Under the pieces are notes generated by a model, which was given only the letters and a program-made list of their open reading frames with translations, was not told the origin of the DNA and did no database searches. Source: Opitutia bacterium (lineage in GTDB: Bacteria > Verrucomicrobiota > Verrucomicrobiia > Opitutales > Opitutaceae). From it: a stretch of 64,000 nt of DNA. Within the stretch, counting starts at the first letter, position 1. Every line of letters begins with the position of its first letter. Where the stretch lies: contig CANJIU010000007.1 of the NCBI GenBank assembly GCA_947474365.1, forward strand, positions 1-64,000, in the 5' to 3' direction. The position numbers were made by a program, and so were the translations under genes. Positions 1 to 9,184 of the stretch are shown here, piece after piece.

Positions 1-120
1 GGTCCACTCGCTGGCGCTCGCGGCTACGGGTAACCGTCAACGTGCAGATGCGCCCTCGGCGCTTGGTCCCGATCAACGTCTCTGTTGCACCGTTCCGTTT
101 CCTCTAGCAGATCTCCGCCC

Positions 121-969
121 GTGCATCGCTCCCTGATTTTCGCGGCCGTCATTTTTTTGCCGACCGCTCTGCTGGTTGCGGCGGAAAGCGCGGCCGGGTT
201 CGAACCTCCGGGCGTGGGCCGGAATTTCACGCTCGCCCATCCCGGAATCGCGATGGTGTGGGTCGCGCCGGGCACCTTTCTCGTGTGCAGCACGCTGGGC
301 ACCGGCGATGACACGCAGGTGACTCTCACCCGCGGCTACTGGCTTGGCCGGACGGAGGTCACGCAGGGGCAATGGCAGCGACTGATGGATCACAACCCTG
401 TGCCCAGCTCGTTCAAAGGATCGGAGCGTCCGGTGGAGTGCGTCGATTGGGATTCGGTAATGGTGTTTTGCCGCCGGCTTACGGAATCCGAGTCGCGAGC
501 GGGCCGACTCGCGGCCGGTTATGTCTACAGCCTGCCGACGGAAGCGCAGTGGGAATACGCGTGTCGCGCCGGGACGACGGGAATTTTTGCCGGTAATCTC
601 GACTCGATGGGTTGGTATGATGCGAACGCCGAGGGGCAAACCCATCCCGTGGGACAGAAGCAGCCGAATGCCTGGGGACTCTACGACATGTACGGTAATG
701 TCATCGAATGGTGCCTCGACTGGTACGCGGCCTATCCGGGTGGGAGCGTAAGCGACCTGTTTGGCACGGGCTCCCGGCAATTTCACGTCCTGCGGGGCGG
801 GAGTTGGAATTCTCCGGGCGGTCAGTGCCGGTCCGGACTGCGCCATTGGAATCCGACGAGTGGCGGTAACTCTGGAATCGGCTTCCGGCTCGCGCTCGTG
901 CCTGTGACCAGTGCCCTGCTGGGTTCGCCGGTGGGTGTGAGCGAATCGGAGCCGTCGCCGCGAAAATGA
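121..969 (+). CDS. Secreted formylglycine-generating-enzyme-like (SUMF1/FGE-sulfatase fold) protein
   Basis: The protein has a signal peptide (HRSLIFAAVIFLPTALLVAA) followed by a complete FGE-sulfatase fold. Landmarks are GYWLGRTEVTQGQW, PVECVDWDSVMVFCRRL, LPTEAQWEYACRAG, the GLYDMYGNVIEWCLDW segment and a terminal LRGGSWN...GFRLAL. I chose GTG 121 because it sits directly at the signal peptide; an in-frame TTG at 85 would add 12 residues. True FGEs use a Cys pair in the C-terminal part of the fold, but here only one Cys (GGQCRSG) is seen, so sulfatase activation is unlikely. Many family members are non-catalytic or bind other ligands. It is convergent with the TPR gene, with 3 bp between stops. 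The fold is secure and the function unknown. Confidence 0.8.
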   Translation: MHRSLIFAAVIFLPTALLVAAESAAGFEPPGVGRNFTLAHPGIAMVWVAPGTFLVCSTLGTGDDTQVTLTRGYWLGRTEVTQGQWQRLMDHNPVPSSFKGSERPVECVDWDSVMVFCRRLTESESRAGRLAAGYVYSLPTEAQWEYACRAGTTGIFAGNLDSMGWYDANAEGQTHPVGQKQPNAWGLYDMYGNVIEWCLDWYAAYPGGSVSDLFGTGSRQFHVLRGGSWNSPGGQCRSGLRHWNPTSGGNSGIGFRLALVPVTSALLGSPVGVSESEPSPRK

Positions 970-972
970 TCG

Positions 973-2610
973 TCAGGGCCTGGTTGCCGCGGGCGGCTGG
1001 GCCGGCCCGGTCAGCGCCGTGCGGATCTGTTTGCGCAGGGCCTCGTCGGTCGGTTGGTCGAGCCGGCGCAACGTATCCTCAAGGGCGGTGCGCGGAGGTT
1101 TTGGCAGCGCGAGCAGCTTCGGGAGGCTGAGCGTGAGAGCGGTGCGGTCGGGATTCTCGGCGTCGAGCCGGACGAGCTCGGTGAGAGCGGCCTGATTTCG
1201 CGGATCGAGCTGGCAGGCCTGTTCTAGCACGCGGCGCGCCTGCGCCGGTACGCCCGCCTCCTTGAGCAGGCGGGCGAGCAGCAGTGCATCGCCCGCCCGC
1301 AGGCGGCGTTCGTCGAGGAATGCGGTGAGCAGCGTCTGACCTCGGCCGGGATCGCCCGTGCCGAAAGACGCCACCGCCCGCAGGGCGCGGAGCAACGAGG
1401 TGGTCGGATCGGCCGCCTCGGCCTTGCGCAACGCCTCCTCGGCGACGACGAGGGCCCGCGCGGAATCGCGTGTGGCGAGAGCCACCTGCACCCGGGCGAG
1501 GTGGAAGGCGAGGAGAGGGAACGCGTTCTGCTGCGCCAGGGTGTAAATCTTCTCCACGAGTTCCGGCTGGATGGATTCGACGGCGAACGATTGCAGCAGG
1601 AGCAGCGCCCGTGAGTTGGTCGAGAACCGGGCGAAAAAATCCTCCAGCTCTCGCTCGCCGGCGGTGGTGTCACCGGAAGAACGATACAGGTTGAGCAAGT
1701 CGATGCGCGGACCGGGGCTGTCCGGATCGTTGAACTGCCGGAGGAGGGCAAAGCGGCGCGCCTCCTCATTCCGGCCAACCTCGCGATTGAGGCGGATCAG
1801 CTCGAGGTAGAGCTCGTCCCGCTTGGGAAACCGTTCGATTTGCTGCTCGAGCCGCTGCAGCACCAGGTCATGCAGGCCGCGATCCCAATCGCAGCGGGCG
1901 AGCAGGATCTGCCCCTCCACCGCGTTTTCGAGCCGCCATTCGGCGATGAGCTTTTCGGCGGCTTCAGGATGGCCGAGCGTGTAATGGGCGGTGGCTGCCT
2001 GCAGCGCGGTGAACAGATGGGCGAGGACGGTGTCGGGCCGGGCCGGTAGCAGGTCCCGCGCGATTTCAATCACGCGCTCGTCCTCCCGGGCTTCGTGTAA
2101 CATGCCAAACAGCAGTTTCAGGTAGTCGAGATCGTTCGCGGCAAATGGCACGCCGGCGGTCAGGGTCCGCAGCGCGTACTCCGTGCGACCGGAGCGCCAG
2201 TCCGCATTCGCCAGCAAGGCCCGGGCTGCGAGGTCGTCCGGAACGCGCGACAGCCCGGCGTTGATCAAATCGTAGCCTTCGCGGAATTTTTGTTTTTCAA
2301 AGGCCTCCCGCCCCGCCGCGATCTGGTGGCGACCCATGCCCGCGTGATAGTGGTCCCGGCGCAGTGGATAAAAAACCAGGTCGATGTAGCTCACCTCCTT
2401 GTACCCGCGCTGGTGTTTCACGAAAGTCCAGACGCCCCAGGCGAGCGCAAGCCAGAGAATCACCGCCAGCACCGCTGCGACCAGCGCGATCCGGCCCCAG
2501 AAAAAATGCGTGAACGCGCCGTCCGGTGTGACGACGCGCGTCCAGAGGACGCCGCGGTAAAGCCGGTCCTTCGGATCAAATGGCGCGAGTTCTTCTTTGC
2601 TGAGATCCAC
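973..2610 (-). CDS. Membrane-anchored tetratricopeptide-repeat protein
   Basis: About 545 residues from GTG 2610. An N-terminal cytoplasmic stretch is followed by one strong transmembrane helix (IALVAAVLAVILWLALAWGV, roughly residues 41-60). The rest is alpha-helical with TPR-like pairs, for example REGYDLINAGLSRVPDDLAA, the DTVLAHLFTALQAATAHY segment and QARRVLEQACQLDPRNQAAL. The open frame extends upstream to 2682, but that part is basic and Pro/Arg-rich and reads as non-coding. Such proteins usually scaffold envelope complexes. No partner is evident here because the neighbours are unrelated. Confidence 0.75.
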   Translation of the reverse strand: MDLSKEELAPFDPKDRLYRGVLWTRVVTPDGAFTHFFWGRIALVAAVLAVILWLALAWGVWTFVKHQRGYKEVSYIDLVFYPLRRDHYHAGMGRHQIAAGREAFEKQKFREGYDLINAGLSRVPDDLAARALLANADWRSGRTEYALRTLTAGVPFAANDLDYLKLLFGMLHEAREDERVIEIARDLLPARPDTVLAHLFTALQAATAHYTLGHPEAAEKLIAEWRLENAVEGQILLARCDWDRGLHDLVLQRLEQQIERFPKRDELYLELIRLNREVGRNEEARRFALLRQFNDPDSPGPRIDLLNLYRSSGDTTAGERELEDFFARFSTNSRALLLLQSFAVESIQPELVEKIYTLAQQNAFPLLAFHLARVQVALATRDSARALVVAEEALRKAEAADPTTSLLRALRAVASFGTGDPGRGQTLLTAFLDERRLRAGDALLLARLLKEAGVPAQARRVLEQACQLDPRNQAALTELVRLDAENPDRTALTLSLPKLLALPKPPRTALEDTLRRLDQPTDEALRKQIRTALTGPAQPPAATRP

Positions 2611-2682
2611 CGCCGCCCAACTAACGCGAAGGATTCGTCCGCGTCGAGCGGCGAGGAGGCGGGGCGGTTCTGCTGGGCGCAT

Positions 2683-2824
2683 CCGTCATTGCGCGGATTG
2701 ATGTCGTGCAGGTCACCTCAACGGCCCGCGCCGTAACCGTCGCGGCTACGAAAACGAGTTGTTGTTGCCGCACCGGTTGCGGTGCGGATGGGAACGGTCG
2801 CCCGGGCGAAGCACCCCGCTTCGC
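2683..2824. other. Short intergenic spacer with a hairpin
   Basis: The region upstream of the TPR gene and downstream of the TonB receptor holds an imperfect palindrome near 2768-2788 (CCGCACCGGTTGCGGTGCGG). No T-run follows it on either strand, so it is not called a terminator. No other feature was seen. Confidence 0.35.
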
Positions 2825-4903
2825 TCAGAACGTCAGGCGAACCCCTCCCTGCACTCCACGTCCTGGCTGCGGCGCAAACTCCTTCAGGAACGAACCGTGC
2901 TCGCGCGCGGTGGTGTCCGTGAGGTTCTTGCCGCGGACGAAGAGTTCGTAGGTGGCGCGCGGAGTGGGAATCAGGAAACTCACGCTGGCATTCAGCAATG
3001 TGTATCCTGGCGTCGTCGTTTCGGTGGCGGCGATCCGGTGCTGTGCCGTGGCGTGTCGCCCCTCGATGACAGCGTGCCACCGGCCGTCTTCGTAGATGAG
3101 CTGAGCCCCGTACCGCACCGGCGGGATGCGGGGGAGCGGCTCGTTTCGCGTGGTCTGCTGCGCCCGCACGGTGTCGGCGCTCAATTCGAGATGCAGTCGC
3201 GTGCGGTCGGTCTCAAGCAGATGAATCATGATCTCGGCCTCGCCACCGACGAAACGCGCATCGGCCGCGACAAACTGGAACGGCGTCAATCCATCCGGAT
3301 TTTTTGCCGCCGGAATGGTCCCGGCGGGTAGCTCCTGCTCGAAAATGTAGTCGCGAAACCGGTTCACAAACGCGCCGAGCGATCCGGTCACCCGACCCGC
3401 GCGGCGCCGCACGCTGACGTCAATTCCCAGCGAACGTTCCCGCCCGAGCCCGGACGTGCCGATTTCGTAGGCGCCGGTGCCGCCGTGCGGACCGTTGGCA
3501 AACAGCTCCTGTGCGGTGGGCAGCCGTTCGCTGGAAGCGAGGGAGGCGCCGACCGACCAGTCCTTCACGGGGTAAACGACAAGTCCGAGCGACCCGCTGA
3601 GACCGCCGGACCGTTTCACCTGACCGGACCGGGCGGCGTAGCCCGGCACCCGCGGCAGCGCGGGATCGACGTCGCCGAGTCCGACCTGCTGAGCCTCGTA
3701 CCGCACGCCTGCCTGCACGGTGGCTTTAGACCCGAGCTTCATCTCCTCGAGCGCGAAGATCGCGGCGCTCTGCGTGAGCGACGGCGGCGTGACGACCTCG
3801 GCGCCGGCGGCGGAGAAATCGCTGCGCGCCGCCTGGGCGCCGATCGTGCCCGTGACGTCGCCGATCGCGACGTGCGGCAGCTCCACCCGGCCCTCCCACG
3901 CGCGGTTGTTGAACCGGGTGTTTACCGTGCTACCCCCGTCGCCGAGCTCCGCATGGGTGTAGTCGCCGAGGCCGACGCGTACCTTGGCGCTGCGCCAGAC
4001 TCCAAACGGCTGTGTGACCTCCCCTTCGAGGTCGAGGCGCGTCTGGCGCATCCGGATGCGGATGTCCTCGCCGTTGGGCACGCCGTAGTCGGTATCGTAA
4101 TACGCGAGGGAGGCTCCGGCACGGCCCGCCGGCCAGAAAAGTCCGGCGCCGAGCGAACCGCTGAACGTCGACCCATCGCTGCCTGGCAGGACCCCCCGCG
4201 GCTGGTTCGGTGGCGCGCCGGCGTCGATCCGAGCCACGCCGGGGATGCGCAGGTCGTCGGATTTTTGCTGCAGGGCGTTGAGGTGGGCGGCGAAGGACTT
4301 CTCCCCGCCGCCGAGCGAAACGACTGCGGCGCGTTCGCGGGCTGCCCCGCCGCCCCGGAGTTCGAGCGCGCCACTGGTCCGACCGTCGGCTGCAGCGTCG
4401 GGGATGGCGTTGTCGATTACATTGACGGCACCGCCGATCGCGGAACTGCCGTAGAGGAGCGTGCTCGGACCACGCAGCACCTCGATGCGGGAGGCGAACA
4501 GGGGTTCGAGCGCGGTGTTGTGGTCGGGGCTGACACTCGACGCGTCGAGTGAGCCGACGCCATTGTCGAGCACCCGCACGCGATCGCCGCCAAGACCGCG
4601 GATCACGGGGCGACTGGCCCCCGGCCCGTAGCTGGTGGAACTCACCCCGGGCACGCCATTGAGCGTTTCACCGAGCGTGGACTGGGCGAGCCGGTGCAAT
4701 TCCTCGCCCGCGAGCACCGAGGTGCCCTGTGCGAGGTCAAACAGGGTCTTGGAGTCGTGCCCGGCGCTGACGACGAATTTGTCGAGGTGTTGGATTTTTT
4801 CCGGACTTGGGGCGGCGGGCGGCGCTGCCGGCGGAACGGTTTGGGCGGGCGAAAAACCCGCGAATGAAATGAGGAGGAGCGGAAAATGACGAAAGGTGGA
4901 CAT
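2825..4903 (-). CDS. TonB-dependent outer-membrane receptor, ZnuD-like
   Basis: About 692 residues. ATG 4903 starts a signal peptide (MSTFRHFPLLLISFAGFSPAQ); the longer open frame to 4975 has no signal-like character. The TonB-box/plug region reads HLDKFVVSAG, LGETLNGVPGVSSTSYGPG, RPVIRGLGGDRVRVLDNG and VEVLRGPSTLLYGSSAIGG-type motifs, followed by a 22-strand barrel ending in the aromatic GGVRLTF terminus. Established: the SVSPDH...EPLFASRIEVLRGP plug pattern resembles zinc-regulated receptors such as ZnuD. Inference: it imports a zinc or other metal complex across the outer membrane. It is preceded 100 bp upstream by a small exported Cys/His protein in the same orientation and closes the colinear metal block. 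Confidence 0.88.
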   Translation of the reverse strand: MSTFRHFPLLLISFAGFSPAQTVPPAAPPAAPSPEKIQHLDKFVVSAGHDSKTLFDLAQGTSVLAGEELHRLAQSTLGETLNGVPGVSSTSYGPGASRPVIRGLGGDRVRVLDNGVGSLDASSVSPDHNTALEPLFASRIEVLRGPSTLLYGSSAIGGAVNVIDNAIPDAAADGRTSGALELRGGGAARERAAVVSLGGGEKSFAAHLNALQQKSDDLRIPGVARIDAGAPPNQPRGVLPGSDGSTFSGSLGAGLFWPAGRAGASLAYYDTDYGVPNGEDIRIRMRQTRLDLEGEVTQPFGVWRSAKVRVGLGDYTHAELGDGGSTVNTRFNNRAWEGRVELPHVAIGDVTGTIGAQAARSDFSAAGAEVVTPPSLTQSAAIFALEEMKLGSKATVQAGVRYEAQQVGLGDVDPALPRVPGYAARSGQVKRSGGLSGSLGLVVYPVKDWSVGASLASSERLPTAQELFANGPHGGTGAYEIGTSGLGRERSLGIDVSVRRRAGRVTGSLGAFVNRFRDYIFEQELPAGTIPAAKNPDGLTPFQFVAADARFVGGEAEIMIHLLETDRTRLHLELSADTVRAQQTTRNEPLPRIPPVRYGAQLIYEDGRWHAVIEGRHATAQHRIAATETTTPGYTLLNASVSFLIPTPRATYELFVRGKNLTDTTAREHGSFLKEFAPQPGRGVQGGVRLTF

Positions 4904-5003
4904 GGTCGGACTGGGTTGAACGGACGGATCGGCGGGTCCACGCGACAGCGTGCGGCCCGCAGGGCTGCGCTGCACACCCGTGCGCGCGGCAAACTACTCG
5001 ACT

Positions 5004-5333
5004 TCAGCAATCCGACGGCGGTCCACGCTCCGGTTGCCGGAGGTAGCGGGGAGAAATCAGGAAGACCTCCGCCGCGGTGGACGGAGAAAGTTCGCGCGTC
5101 GCCTCGATCGGCAATGGCACTGCCATTGGGTCGAGCGGCAGCGAGACGCCGTCCGCAAACAGCACCACGGCGCAACCGTGTTCGCGTGTGGCGTGGTCAC
5201 TGTCAGCGTGGAGCCAGTTGTGTGCGACGGGGCTCGCCGCAAAGACCGACAGCGCCAGCACCAATGCGGCCCCGCCCGCCGCAACGATGCGGCGCAGCCA
5301 GTCGGCACGCGAAGGGTGACGGTCAGTCTTCAT
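5004..5333 (-). CDS. Small exported protein preceding the TonB receptor (DUF2946-like)
   Basis: 109 residues starting MKTDRHPSRADWLRR, with one hydrophobic segment (IVAAGGAALVLALSVFAASP) and then a short exported domain with HNWLHADSDHATREHGCAVV. The His/Asp/Cys cluster after the hydrophobic helix is reminiscent of DUF2946-type small proteins found beside metal transporters. It lies 100 bp upstream of the ZnuD-like receptor and 62 bp downstream of the propeller-CusF gene, all on one strand. Function is unknown; a role as a periplasmic metal-binding accessory is inference. Confidence 0.6.
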   Translation of the reverse strand: MKTDRHPSRADWLRRIVAAGGAALVLALSVFAASPVAHNWLHADSDHATREHGCAVVLFADGVSLPLDPMAVPLPIEATRELSPSTAAEVFLISPRYLRQPERGPPSDC

Positions 5334-5395
5334 GGAGCAGATCGGAACTTTGCGACAATTGGGTCGGGGTCAAGCCGGCCGCCATCGATGGCGCG

Positions 5396-6949
5396 TCACC
5401 TCGTTGGCGGCATCGCGATCAGGCGCACGTCGAACAACCACCAGGCGCCGGCGCGTTTCTCGACGCGGCCGAGAAATTGGTGGCCCGGATCACCGATTTT
5501 GCCGAACACCTCGGGCGCGACTTTGAACTCACGTTCTCCTTCGGCGAAAATGCCGGGCACTTCAAAGTGGCGGACGCGCAACCCGCCCCGGTCCGGCTGG
5601 GCGGCGAGAATCGTGCCTCGGATCGAAAATCCCTGCAATTGCTCGGCAGTGGGGGAGCAGTCGCAGTTTTTTTCCGCCTCCAGCAAGTCGCCCTCCGGCA
5701 CCGACACCAGCAGCGTGTGCACGCCCGGCACGCCCTCGCGCACGAAGGCCACGACCAACTGGGCCGGGACCTTGCCGCCGGTATAGTCGCGCTGCAACGC
5801 CATCCGTGGAAACCCCTTGATCCGCCCCTTGGCGGGCGTCGCCAGCGTCACGGGATCGGTGGCGGCAAAGTCCGGGTTGACGCGACGCAACACGAGGCCG
5901 CCATCTCCGTCCACGTGCGTGACCAGAATGGCGCCGTCGTGCAGGAGGAGCGTCGCGACACGCCCGGCGGTCTTGGCGTCGTTGAGGCGCAACGGCATGA
6001 GGAAACGCGCCCCGGCATCGGGAGAAAACGAGGCCAGCACCCGCGGGTCGTTGTCGGCGCCGGTGAACCACGCGACGGCGACGCGCCCGCCGTCATTCGC
6101 GATTTGCGGACCGTTCACCGGGCAACCGGGAACGCGCCAGTCGTCGTTGTTGAGCGGATGCGGCTCATCCCATTCGCCGCCGCGGAAGCGCGTGACGCGC
6201 AGATCGCGCACCTCCTCGTCGCTGCGCCCGCGATACACCAGCAACGCCGTGCCGTCGGGAAACGCCGCGAGCGATGTCTGGCAGCAATCGCACACGGAGC
6301 GGTCGACCAGGGTGTCGGGTCCGTCGGTCCCCAAGATGCGGGAGTAGAGCAATTGTTTTTTCCCGCCGCTTTTTTTGGCGCGGCCGTCGAGCCAGGCGGC
6401 GAGGACGCGACCGTCCGCCAGGGTGGCGAGGGAGAAAAATTCCGTGGCGTCGCTCTCCCGCGACACCAGTGCGGGCGCGCTCCAGGTTTTTCCGCCGTCC
6501 GTGGTGCGGCTGAAATAGGCGCGGTAGCCTGAGCCATGGTGCAGGTGGGCGGTGGCGGCGCTCGGCGGATTGCTGACGTACCATATGGCAGTGGCGCTGC
6601 CGTTGGGGCCGGCCGTGAAGGCCGGAAAGTCGGAGTTCCCCGCATACAGGTCGGGCGCGCTTGCGAGGGTGCGTGCGGGCGTCCAATTTTTTGCCGCCGT
6701 ATCCAGCGTCGAACAACGCAGCGAGGCGGTGGCGCCGTCGCGCTCGAGCCACGTCAACCAGACGATGCCATCGGGGCCGACGGTGACGGACGGACCGCTC
6801 GCGGTGGCCGAGGTGGTGGGCGGGGCGAGGTCCTCGGCGCGGATAGCGGGAGACGTTTCAGCGGCCGCGCCGAACGTCGCGAAAAAAATGAAGAAAAGAA
6901 ACCGATGGGGAAACGTGGCGCGGCGGAGATGCGGCAAGAGGCGGGACAT
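5396..6949 (-). CDS. Secreted sialidase-like beta-propeller with Cys clusters and a C-terminal CusF-like domain
   Basis: 517 residues with a signal peptide (FLFFIFFATFGAAA). Residues 50-420 form a BNR/Asp-box propeller (SRTTDGGKTWSAP and similar). Unusual Cys motifs sit in the loops: VCDCC at 219-223, CPVNG at 276-280 and NCDC at 428-431. Residues about 438-512 look like the CusF copper-binding beta-barrel (GFSIRGTIL...VRHFEVPGIF...FLGRVEK...WWLFDVRLI), but the Met-x-Met ligand pair of CusF is absent. The gene lies between modC and a TonB-receptor module. A second protein with the same Cys motifs is the last gene of the cusCBA operon (48636-49682). A copper or heme-related role is inference; sialidase activity is not supported. 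Confidence 0.75.
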   Translation of the reverse strand: MSRLLPHLRRATFPHRFLFFIFFATFGAAAETSPAIRAEDLAPPTTSATASGPSVTVGPDGIVWLTWLERDGATASLRCSTLDTAAKNWTPARTLASAPDLYAGNSDFPAFTAGPNGSATAIWYVSNPPSAATAHLHHGSGYRAYFSRTTDGGKTWSAPALVSRESDATEFFSLATLADGRVLAAWLDGRAKKSGGKKQLLYSRILGTDGPDTLVDRSVCDCCQTSLAAFPDGTALLVYRGRSDEEVRDLRVTRFRGGEWDEPHPLNNDDWRVPGCPVNGPQIANDGGRVAVAWFTGADNDPRVLASFSPDAGARFLMPLRLNDAKTAGRVATLLLHDGAILVTHVDGDGGLVLRRVNPDFAATDPVTLATPAKGRIKGFPRMALQRDYTGGKVPAQLVVAFVREGVPGVHTLLVSVPEGDLLEAEKNCDCSPTAEQLQGFSIRGTILAAQPDRGGLRVRHFEVPGIFAEGEREFKVAPEVFGKIGDPGHQFLGRVEKRAGAWWLFDVRLIAMPPTR

Positions 6950-7030
6950 GACAGAATCGAGTCTCAGTTAGGATGGAGGGAGTTGCAACCGCGAGGCGGT
7001 GGTGGGTGCCCGTTCTCGCAGCGGACCGGA

Positions 7031-7735
7031 TCACGCACGCAGTTCGAAGCGGGCGCGCGTGGTGGGTTGGAAGAGCGTATCTGGCGCGCCGTGGGCGGTC
7101 AGGCGGCCGGCGGTGAGCACGAGCACATCGTCGCACAGCGCCATGACTTCGTCGGGCGAGTGCGTGACGTAGAGCATCGGGATCGCGAACTCGTCGCGCA
7201 CGCGTGTGAGGTAAGGGAGGAGGCGTTCACGCAGCGGCGCGTCGAGTCCGGCGAGCGGTTCGTCGAGCAGGAGCAGGCGGGGGGCGGCGAGGAGGGCACG
7301 GCCGAGGGCGACGCGCTGTTTTTCACCCCCGGAGAGCGTGCCGATGGCGCGTTCGGTGAGCGCTGAAATTTCCAATACGTCCGCGACGTGTTCGAACGTG
7401 AGTCCGGCCGGGCGGGGACGCGAAGCGTGGAAACCGTAGAGGAGATTCCGGCGCACGGACAGGTGCGGAAACAGCGCGCCTTCCTGCGGGACGTAGCCGA
7501 TCGCGCGGTGCTCGGGGGGGACGAAGACGCGCGCGGCGATGTCGGTGAGCGCAGTGTCGCCGAGGTGAATCGATCCGCCGACGGGTCGGCGGAGGCCGGC
7601 GATGAGTTCGAGCAGGGATGTCTTGCCTGCACCGGAGGCACCGAAGATCGCGGTGACGCGGCCCGGGAGGATTGCATCCAACTCGAGGGTGAGCGGCCCG
7701 AGCGGCAGGCGAAGATGGCGGAGGGCCAGGTTCAT
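7031..7735 (-). CDS. modC: Molybdate ABC transporter ATP-binding protein
   Basis: 234 residues from ATG 7735 (MNLALRHLRLPLG). Walker A is GASGAGKTS, the Q-loop VPQEGALFPHLSV, the signature LSGGEKQRVALGRAL, Walker B LLLLDEPLAGLD, and the switch His is in YVTHSPDEV. At this length it has only the nucleotide-binding domain; the C-terminal TOBE/Mop regulatory domain of typical ModC (about 350 residues) is missing. The start overlaps the modB stop by 4 bp (ATGA), so the two are translationally coupled. It energises import of molybdate or tungstate. Confidence 0.9.
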   Translation of the reverse strand: MNLALRHLRLPLGPLTLELDAILPGRVTAIFGASGAGKTSLLELIAGLRRPVGGSIHLGDTALTDIAARVFVPPEHRAIGYVPQEGALFPHLSVRRNLLYGFHASRPRPAGLTFEHVADVLEISALTERAIGTLSGGEKQRVALGRALLAAPRLLLLDEPLAGLDAPLRERLLPYLTRVRDEFAIPMLYVTHSPDEVMALCDDVLVLTAGRLTAHGAPDTLFQPTTRARFELRA

Positions 7736-8400
7736 GGGGTCCGCCTCCGCAACAGCGATTCCCCGAGCCAGACGGCGCCAAAGGCGATGGCGACGGAAAT
7801 GGTGAGCAGCGTCAGCGCCTCGGCGTCGCGACCGAGCTGGACCAGGTGGTAGATGGAGAGCGCCAGAGTGGCGGTTTGGCCGGGGATGAAGCCGGCGACC
7901 ATGATCGTGGCGCCGAATTCGCCGAGTGCGCGGGCGAAGGCGAGCACGGTGCCGGCGATGAGTCCGCGCGCGGCGAGCGGAAGCGTGATGGTGAGAAAGA
8001 CCCGCCACGGTCCGGCGCCGAGGGTGCGCGCGACGTGCTCAAGCCGTCGGTCGACTCCCTCGAAGGCGACTCGCGCCGCGCGCACGAGGAGCGGAAACGA
8101 CATCACGGCGGTGGCCACGACGACGCCGCGCCAGGTGAAGACGATTTCCCAGCCAAAGGTCCGCTCGAGCCAGCCGCCGATTAGTCCGCGGCGGCCGAGG
8201 AGTTTTAACAGGATGAGTCCGGTGGCGACGGGTGGGATGACGAGCGGCAGGGCGACGAGCGTCTCCACGAGTGATTTCCCCGGCCAGTCGCGGCGGGCGA
8301 GCAGCCAGGCGAGCGCGACCCCAAACGGCAGGATCGCCAGGGTGCTGAGCGTGGCGACGCCGAGGGTGAACCACGTGATTTGCCAGGCTTCGGCGGACAT
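7732..8400 (-). CDS. modB: Molybdate ABC transporter permease
   Basis: 222 residues with about five to six transmembrane segments. It carries the EAA-type cytoplasmic loop typical of ModB/CysT permeases (VARTLGAGPWRVFLTITLPLAARG) and the FARALGEFGATIMVAGFIPG segment, which is a strong ModB signature. It sits between modA (21 bp upstream) and modC (4-bp overlap). It forms the inner-membrane channel of the transporter. Confidence 0.93.
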   Translation of the reverse strand: MSAEAWQITWFTLGVATLSTLAILPFGVALAWLLARRDWPGKSLVETLVALPLVIPPVATGLILLKLLGRRGLIGGWLERTFGWEIVFTWRGVVVATAVMSFPLLVRAARVAFEGVDRRLEHVARTLGAGPWRVFLTITLPLAARGLIAGTVLAFARALGEFGATIMVAGFIPGQTATLALSIYHLVQLGRDAEALTLLTISVAIAFGAVWLGESLLRRRTP

Positions 8401-8421
8401 GCTTGGCAGGGTGCTGGTCGT

Positions 8422-9171
8422 CTACCGCGCAGGCAAGAAGCCGTATTTCAGAAAGACGGCACGCGCCTCGGGGCTGGCCAGATGGGTGGCGAATCGACGC
8501 GCGGCGTCGGGTCGACGTGAGTCCTTCAAGACTGCGAGCCCATAGGAAATCGCGGGTCCGGCGGTGGCGGGCACTTCAAAGGCGACGCGAACTTTTTTCG
8601 AGATCAGGGCGTCGGTCCGGTAGACGATGCCGGCGTCGGCGTTGCCGGCTTCGACGGCGGCGAGACAGGCGCGAACGTTTTCCGTCGGGACGATGCGATC
8701 GGAGATTTTCTTCCAAAGACCGATCGTTTCCAGCCAGGCTTTCGCGTAGATGCCGGCGGGAACGGTTTGCGGTTCGGCCACGGCGAGGTGGCGGACGCTG
8801 GGCTTCGTCAGATCGGCCGGCGTCGCAATCGCGTCACTGGAGTCCACCCGGACCACGAGCACGAGGGTGTTGGAGAGAAGGCTGCGTCGCGTGCCCGGCG
8901 CGAGCAGGTCGGATTGGGCGAGGGCGTCGAGCTTGGCTTCGTCGGCGGAGAAGAACACATCGGCGGGAGCGCCCTGCCGGATTTGGAGTGCGAGCGTGCT
9001 GGAGGCGCCAAGGTTGAGCCGGATCGTGTCACCGCTCAGTGACTCGTAGGCCTTCGCAATCTCGCCGAGGGCGTCGGCGAGGCTAGCGGCGGCATAGACG
9101 TTGAGATCGGCGGCGTGGAGGGCTCCGGCCGTGAGTGCGAGCAGAAGGGCCAATCGGCGGCGGAGTCGCAT
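8422..9171 (-). CDS. modA: Molybdate ABC transporter substrate-binding protein
   Basis: 249 residues with a signal peptide (MRLRRRLALLLALTAGALHA). Hallmarks are NVYAAASLADAL, NLGASSTLALQI, GAPADVFFSAD, VPAGIYAKAWLE and VEAGNADAGIVYRTDA, all typical of periplasmic ModA. Ligand specificity between molybdate and tungstate cannot be read from the sequence. It begins the modABC unit and follows a CusF-like gene by only 13 bp, so it may be cotranscribed with copper genes. Confidence 0.93.
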   Translation of the reverse strand: MRLRRRLALLLALTAGALHAADLNVYAAASLADALGEIAKAYESLSGDTIRLNLGASSTLALQIRQGAPADVFFSADEAKLDALAQSDLLAPGTRRSLLSNTLVLVVRVDSSDAIATPADLTKPSVRHLAVAEPQTVPAGIYAKAWLETIGLWKKISDRIVPTENVRACLAAVEAGNADAGIVYRTDALISKKVRVAFEVPATAGPAISYGLAVLKDSRRPDAARRFATHLASPEARAVFLKYGFLPAR

Positions 9172-9184
9172 TGCTAGAATCGCC

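Noticed and set aside
2768..2788. Hairpin near 2768-2788 as a transcription terminator
   Set aside because: No T-run follows on either strand.
5396..6949. True exo-sialidase activity for the propeller-CusF protein
   Set aside because: The Cys motifs, CusF-like tail and copper context fit a metal protein better; no convincing catalytic Arg triad and Tyr/Glu pair were seen.
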